From Hahella chejuensis KCTC 2396 (GTDB lineage Bacteria > Pseudomonadota > Gammaproteobacteria > Pseudomonadales > Oleiphilaceae): a DNA stretch of 64,000 bases. The notes under the pieces are model-generated. The model searched no databases. It was given only the letters and a program-made list of their open reading frames with translations, and was not told where the DNA came from. The stretch covers positions 744,001 through 808,000 of the forward strand of contig NC_007645.1 in the NCBI RefSeq assembly GCF_000012985.1. The letters are read 5' to 3'. The position numbers were made by a program, and so were the translations under genes. This document shows, piece after piece, positions 61,332-64,000 of the stretch. How positions within the stretch are numbered: position 1 is the stretch's first letter; each line of letters opens with the position of its first letter.

Positions 61332-64000
61332 CTAACTCACCGGTCGGGTGTTGAGGTAATGGTCGAAATGCCGGGCCAGTTGTTCACTGGCGGAGATGAA
61401 GTTCGGCAGCAGACGGTTGACTTCTTCGATATCATCCAGGCTGGCGGCGTTCTCCAAGGCGCCGGCGGCGTGCTGTAATTGCCGCGCGTGCAGTTGTCCC
61501 GCCGCGCCTTTGACTGAGTGGGCGATAAACTCCACTTTGCCTGCATCACTCTCGGCGATGGCTTTTTGCAGTGACGCCAAGCGTTCTGGAAGGCGACTGC
61601 AAAATCCGCCTAACAACCGGCTCAACAGGGCATGTTTGCCCATCAGACTTTCCAGCGCGGCCTTTTCGTCCCAGAGTTGCAATGGTTCCTCCTCCATCGT
61701 ATCCATATCGGCTACGTCCCCTAATGCGGCGCTGAATGTTTGCATTGCGGGCTTGACGCTGGAGCGGCGGAACAGCCATAACTTCAGCTTTTCCTCTAAG
61801 CCGCCGGCGTTGATCGGCTTACTGAGATAGTCATCCATGCCCGCTGCGAGGCATTTTTCCCGATCGCCTTTCATGGCGTTGGCGGTCATGGCGATAATAG
61901 GAATATGGCGGTTGCGCTCACCGGCTTTGCCGGCGCGAATTTGACGAGTGGCTTCATAACCGTCCATTTCCGGCATCTGACAGTCCATCAAAACCAAGTT
62001 GTACGGCGCATCCTCCGGCGCGCTTTGCAGCGCCGCCAACGCCTCCAATCCATTGCCTGCGACATCCGCCGGCAACCCCATTTCCTCCAGCATCAGCTGC
62101 GCCACTTCCTGGTTAATCTGATTGTCCTCCACGAGTAAAAGGCGGCTGGGCGCAGGCCATTGCATCGGTGGGGGCGCTTCCGCCTGCTTCTGCTCAGCGG
62201 CGTCGTTGGCGGGGAGAGAGCGGGCGTAATGGCGCGTGACCAGCGGCTTGGCCTGACGCAACGCGTCGCCGCCTTCCGCCACCACCGAGAGGACGGCGCT
62301 CAATTCCGCAACGGAGACGGGTTTGGGCAGGTAGGCGCTGAACCCCAGCTCTGCGAAATAACGCGCGTCGCCCCGGTGACCGATACTGGTCATCATCACT
62401 AACGCCATACTGCGGTACGCCGGTTTGGCTTTGAGCTCGCGTCCCAGCATGGCTCCATCCATTTGCGGCATATGCATGTCCAGAATGGCGATGTCGAAGG
62501 GGCGGCCGAAAGCGGCGGGCGAGCCGTTGATCTTCGCTTCGCACATGGCGAGCGCTTCCTCGCCACTGGCTGTTTCGAGCACGTGGGCGCCCCACATTCT
62601 GAGCTGTCCGCAGAGCACCTCGCGGTTGGCGGCGTTATCGTCCACCACCAACAGGGAAAGTGCGCGCATATCCACTTTGGGAAGAATGGGCTGGGTTAAT
62701 TCACTGCGTTGCAAGCGTACGCAAAACTCGAAGCAACTTCCTTCGCCCTGCTCGCTATGGACGGTGATGCCGCCCTCCATCAGTTCGCTGAGCCGCTTGC
62801 AAATAGCCAGACCCAACCCGGTGCCGCCGAACTGACGGGTCGTGGAGGCGTCCACCTGGGTAAAGGGGTCGAAAAGCCCGCCGATTTTATCCGCGGGGAT
62901 ACCTATGCCGGTATCGGATACGGACACGGTCAAGAGCAGATGATCGCCTTCCGGCTGTAATTGGCAGCGGATGACGATTTCGCCTTCGGCGGTGAATTTG
63001 ATCGCGTTGCTGACCAGATTGGTGAGGATCTGCCGCAGCCGGCCGGGGTCGCCACGCACCATGGACTGCTCGACGGCGCTTTGATCCAGAACCAGCTCCA
63101 GGTCCTTTTCCTGCGCACGCAAGGCCATGGTGCCGGCGAACTCGTCCAGATGATGGCGCAGGTCGAAGTCGAGAAGTTCCAGCTCCAGTTTTCCCGCATC
63201 CACTTTGGAGAAATCCAGAATATCGTTGATAAGGCTCAGCAGGGATTCTGCGCTGGATTTGGCGATTTTGACTTTACGCAACTGTTCCGAATCAAGCTTG
63301 GATTGCAGCACCAGATTCAGCATGCCCAGGACGCCGTTCATCGGCGTACGGATCTCGTGGCTCATGGTCGCCAGAAAGTCACTCTTGGCGCGGGCGGCGG
63401 CCTCGGCGGCGTCCTTCGCTTGAGTCAGCTCCAGTTGTGCATTGCGCTGGGCGGTAATGTCCACCGCGGTTGCGTAGAACTTGCCTGAAACCGGATCGCA
63501 GGCTGCGCTCCACAGCAAGGTCACGACTTCCCCGCTATAACAGCGGTAGCGATTGACGAAAGAGAGGGCGGGCTTGCCCCGGGCCAGTTTATTCAGCTCC
63601 TGCAATGTGCTTTCCGCGTCGTCCGGGTGTATGAAGTGGACGATAGGTTCCGAAAGCAGCTCTCTTTCCGAGTAGCCCAGCACTTTGCTGAAGGTGAAGT
63701 TGATTTTCTCGAAGTAGCCCTCTTTATTGGCGATACAGAGGAAATTGGTGGATAAATCGAAGAAGTTCTGCAGTTCTTTCTGGGATTGTTCAATCTGTTG
63801 ACGCGCGGCCCGGCTGGCCGCCTCCGCTTGTTTGCGCTCGGTTATGTCCTCAATGATCGACCAGATATATTCGCGGCCCTGAGTGTCGGAAATCAGCACG
63901 CCATTCAGCAGCACTGGGTAGCGTTCGCCGTTCTTGCGGATGTACTCCTTTTCATAGGGGCCGTAGCGCCCGCGAATGCTGAGTTGCTTGAGTTGTTGCG
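61332..64000 (-). CDS. Hybrid histidine kinase with PAS, two receivers and Hpt (5' end outside window)
   Basis: The gene runs off the right edge: the frame is open to the last base, so at least 889 codons are seen and the start is missing. Order from the visible N-terminus: a PAS domain ending SIIEDITERKQ, a second PAS (about the FFDLSTNFLCIANKEG region), a coiled linker, kinase core with SHEIRTPMN, ATPase with FGGTGLGLAICKRL, a receiver with LDMHMPQMDG, a second receiver with LMDCQMPEMDG, and an Hpt domain with FIAHSVKGAAGQLHA. A phosphorelay is expected. It differs from the 43.7-kb kinase in lacking a visible membrane segment so far. The stop is at 61332. Confidence 0.9.
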   Translation of the reverse strand, partial: QQLKQLSIRGRYGPYEKEYIRKNGERYPVLLNGVLISDTQGREYIWSIIEDITERKQAEAASRAARQQIEQSQKELQNFFDLSTNFLCIANKEGYFEKINFTFSKVLGYSERELLSEPIVHFIHPDDAESTLQELNKLARGKPALSFVNRYRCYSGEVVTLLWSAACDPVSGKFYATAVDITAQRNAQLELTQAKDAAEAAARAKSDFLATMSHEIRTPMNGVLGMLNLVLQSKLDSEQLRKVKIAKSSAESLLSLINDILDFSKVDAGKLELELLDFDLRHHLDEFAGTMALRAQEKDLELVLDQSAVEQSMVRGDPGRLRQILTNLVSNAIKFTAEGEIVIRCQLQPEGDHLLLTVSVSDTGIGIPADKIGGLFDPFTQVDASTTRQFGGTGLGLAICKRLSELMEGGITVHSEQGEGSCFEFCVRLQRSELTQPILPKVDMRALSLLVVDDNAANREVLCGQLRMWGAHVLETASGEEALAMCEAKINGSPAAFGRPFDIAILDMHMPQMDGAMLGRELKAKPAYRSMALVMMTSIGHRGDARYFAELGFSAYLPKPVSVAELSAVLSVVAEGGDALRQAKPLVTRHYARSLPANDAAEQKQAEAPPPMQWPAPSRLLLVEDNQINQEVAQLMLEEMGLPADVAGNGLEALAALQSAPEDAPYNLVLMDCQMPEMDGYEATRQIRAGKAGERNRHIPIIAMTANAMKGDREKCLAAGMDDYLSKPINAGGLEEKLKLWLFRRSSVKPAMQTFSAALGDVADMDTMEEEPLQLWDEKAALESLMGKHALLSRLLGGFCSRLPERLASLQKAIAESDAGKVEFIAHSVKGAAGQLHARQLQHAAGALENAASLDDIEEVNRLLPNFISASEQLARHFDHYLNTRPVS

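Noticed and set aside
1-64000. Search by eye for tRNA, rRNA, CRISPR arrays, transposases and toxin-antitoxin genes.
   Set aside because: None recognised; repeats found are short hairpin elements or promoter repeats, not spaced arrays.

Overview
The window looks like ordinary chromosome from a marine, motile-lifestyle gammaproteobacterium, most likely Hahella or a close oceanospirillalean relative. This is an inference from gene content: UbiF/UbiA ubiquinone genes, oversized Pst permeases, a rubredoxin/rubredoxin reductase pair, several sodium or potassium/proton antiporters (NhaD, Kef-type, six-gene Mrp), a secreted AA10 polysaccharide monooxygenase with a CBM2-like tail, and many signalling proteins. 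The DNA is moderately GC-rich and densely coded on both strands. I saw no tRNA, rRNA, CRISPR array, transposase or phage genes.

Layout. 0-6.3 kb: the 3' end of an unknown gene, then a Pho box and pstC-pstA-pstB-phoU with no adjacent pstS. 6.3-13.9 kb: gamma-glutamylcyclotransferase-like protein, DUF2059 protein, a long structured leader and nhaD, alpha/beta hydrolase, HIT protein, ubiF, a periplasmic binding protein and a YbaK-type deacylase. 14-20.8 kb: OprF-like porin, MscS channel, NNT1-type methyltransferase, VanZ-like and DUF2971-like proteins, cysZ and a two-domain response regulator. 20.8-26.6 kb (all minus strand): phoR, phoB with its own Pho box, ubiA, a Kef-type antiporter and hpt. 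26.8-33.2 kb: rubredoxin and its reductase, an OmpA-like lipoprotein with rimK, a CWC protein, tesB and a metallo-beta-lactamase-fold hydrolase. 33.2-43.4 kb: two c-di-GMP proteins, flavodoxin, EVE protein, a PiT transporter, DHH/DUF488 pair, DUF4288 protein and a frameshifted cupin. 43.7-49.1 kb: a three-PAS hybrid kinase and two small envelope proteins. 49.1-57.3 kb: ygiQ and the mrpAB-C-D-E-F-G operon. 57.7-64 kb: alpha-carbonic anhydrase, AA10 enzyme, a short-chain dehydrogenase and a second hybrid kinase cut by the window edge.

Links between genes. PhoBR, pstCAB-phoU and pitA together cover phosphate sensing, high-affinity uptake and low-affinity uptake, and 18-bp Pho boxes lie before both pstC and phoB. 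NhaD, the Kef-type protein, Mrp and the divergently placed periplasmic carbonic anhydrase fit sodium, potassium and pH control in a saline habitat.

The most unusual signal is a 122-bp multi-hairpin element present twice (9487-9608 and 10986-11107, 108 of 122 bases identical, no gaps), with paired compensatory base changes. A third, 51-bp copy carries only the right-hand hairpin (60372-60422). Each copy lies at or within about 30 bases of a stop codon. Other points of interest are a possible pair of competing RNA stems over the ribosome binding site of the 48512 gene, a perfect 13-bp inverted repeat before the AA10 gene, and the frameshifted cupin gene.
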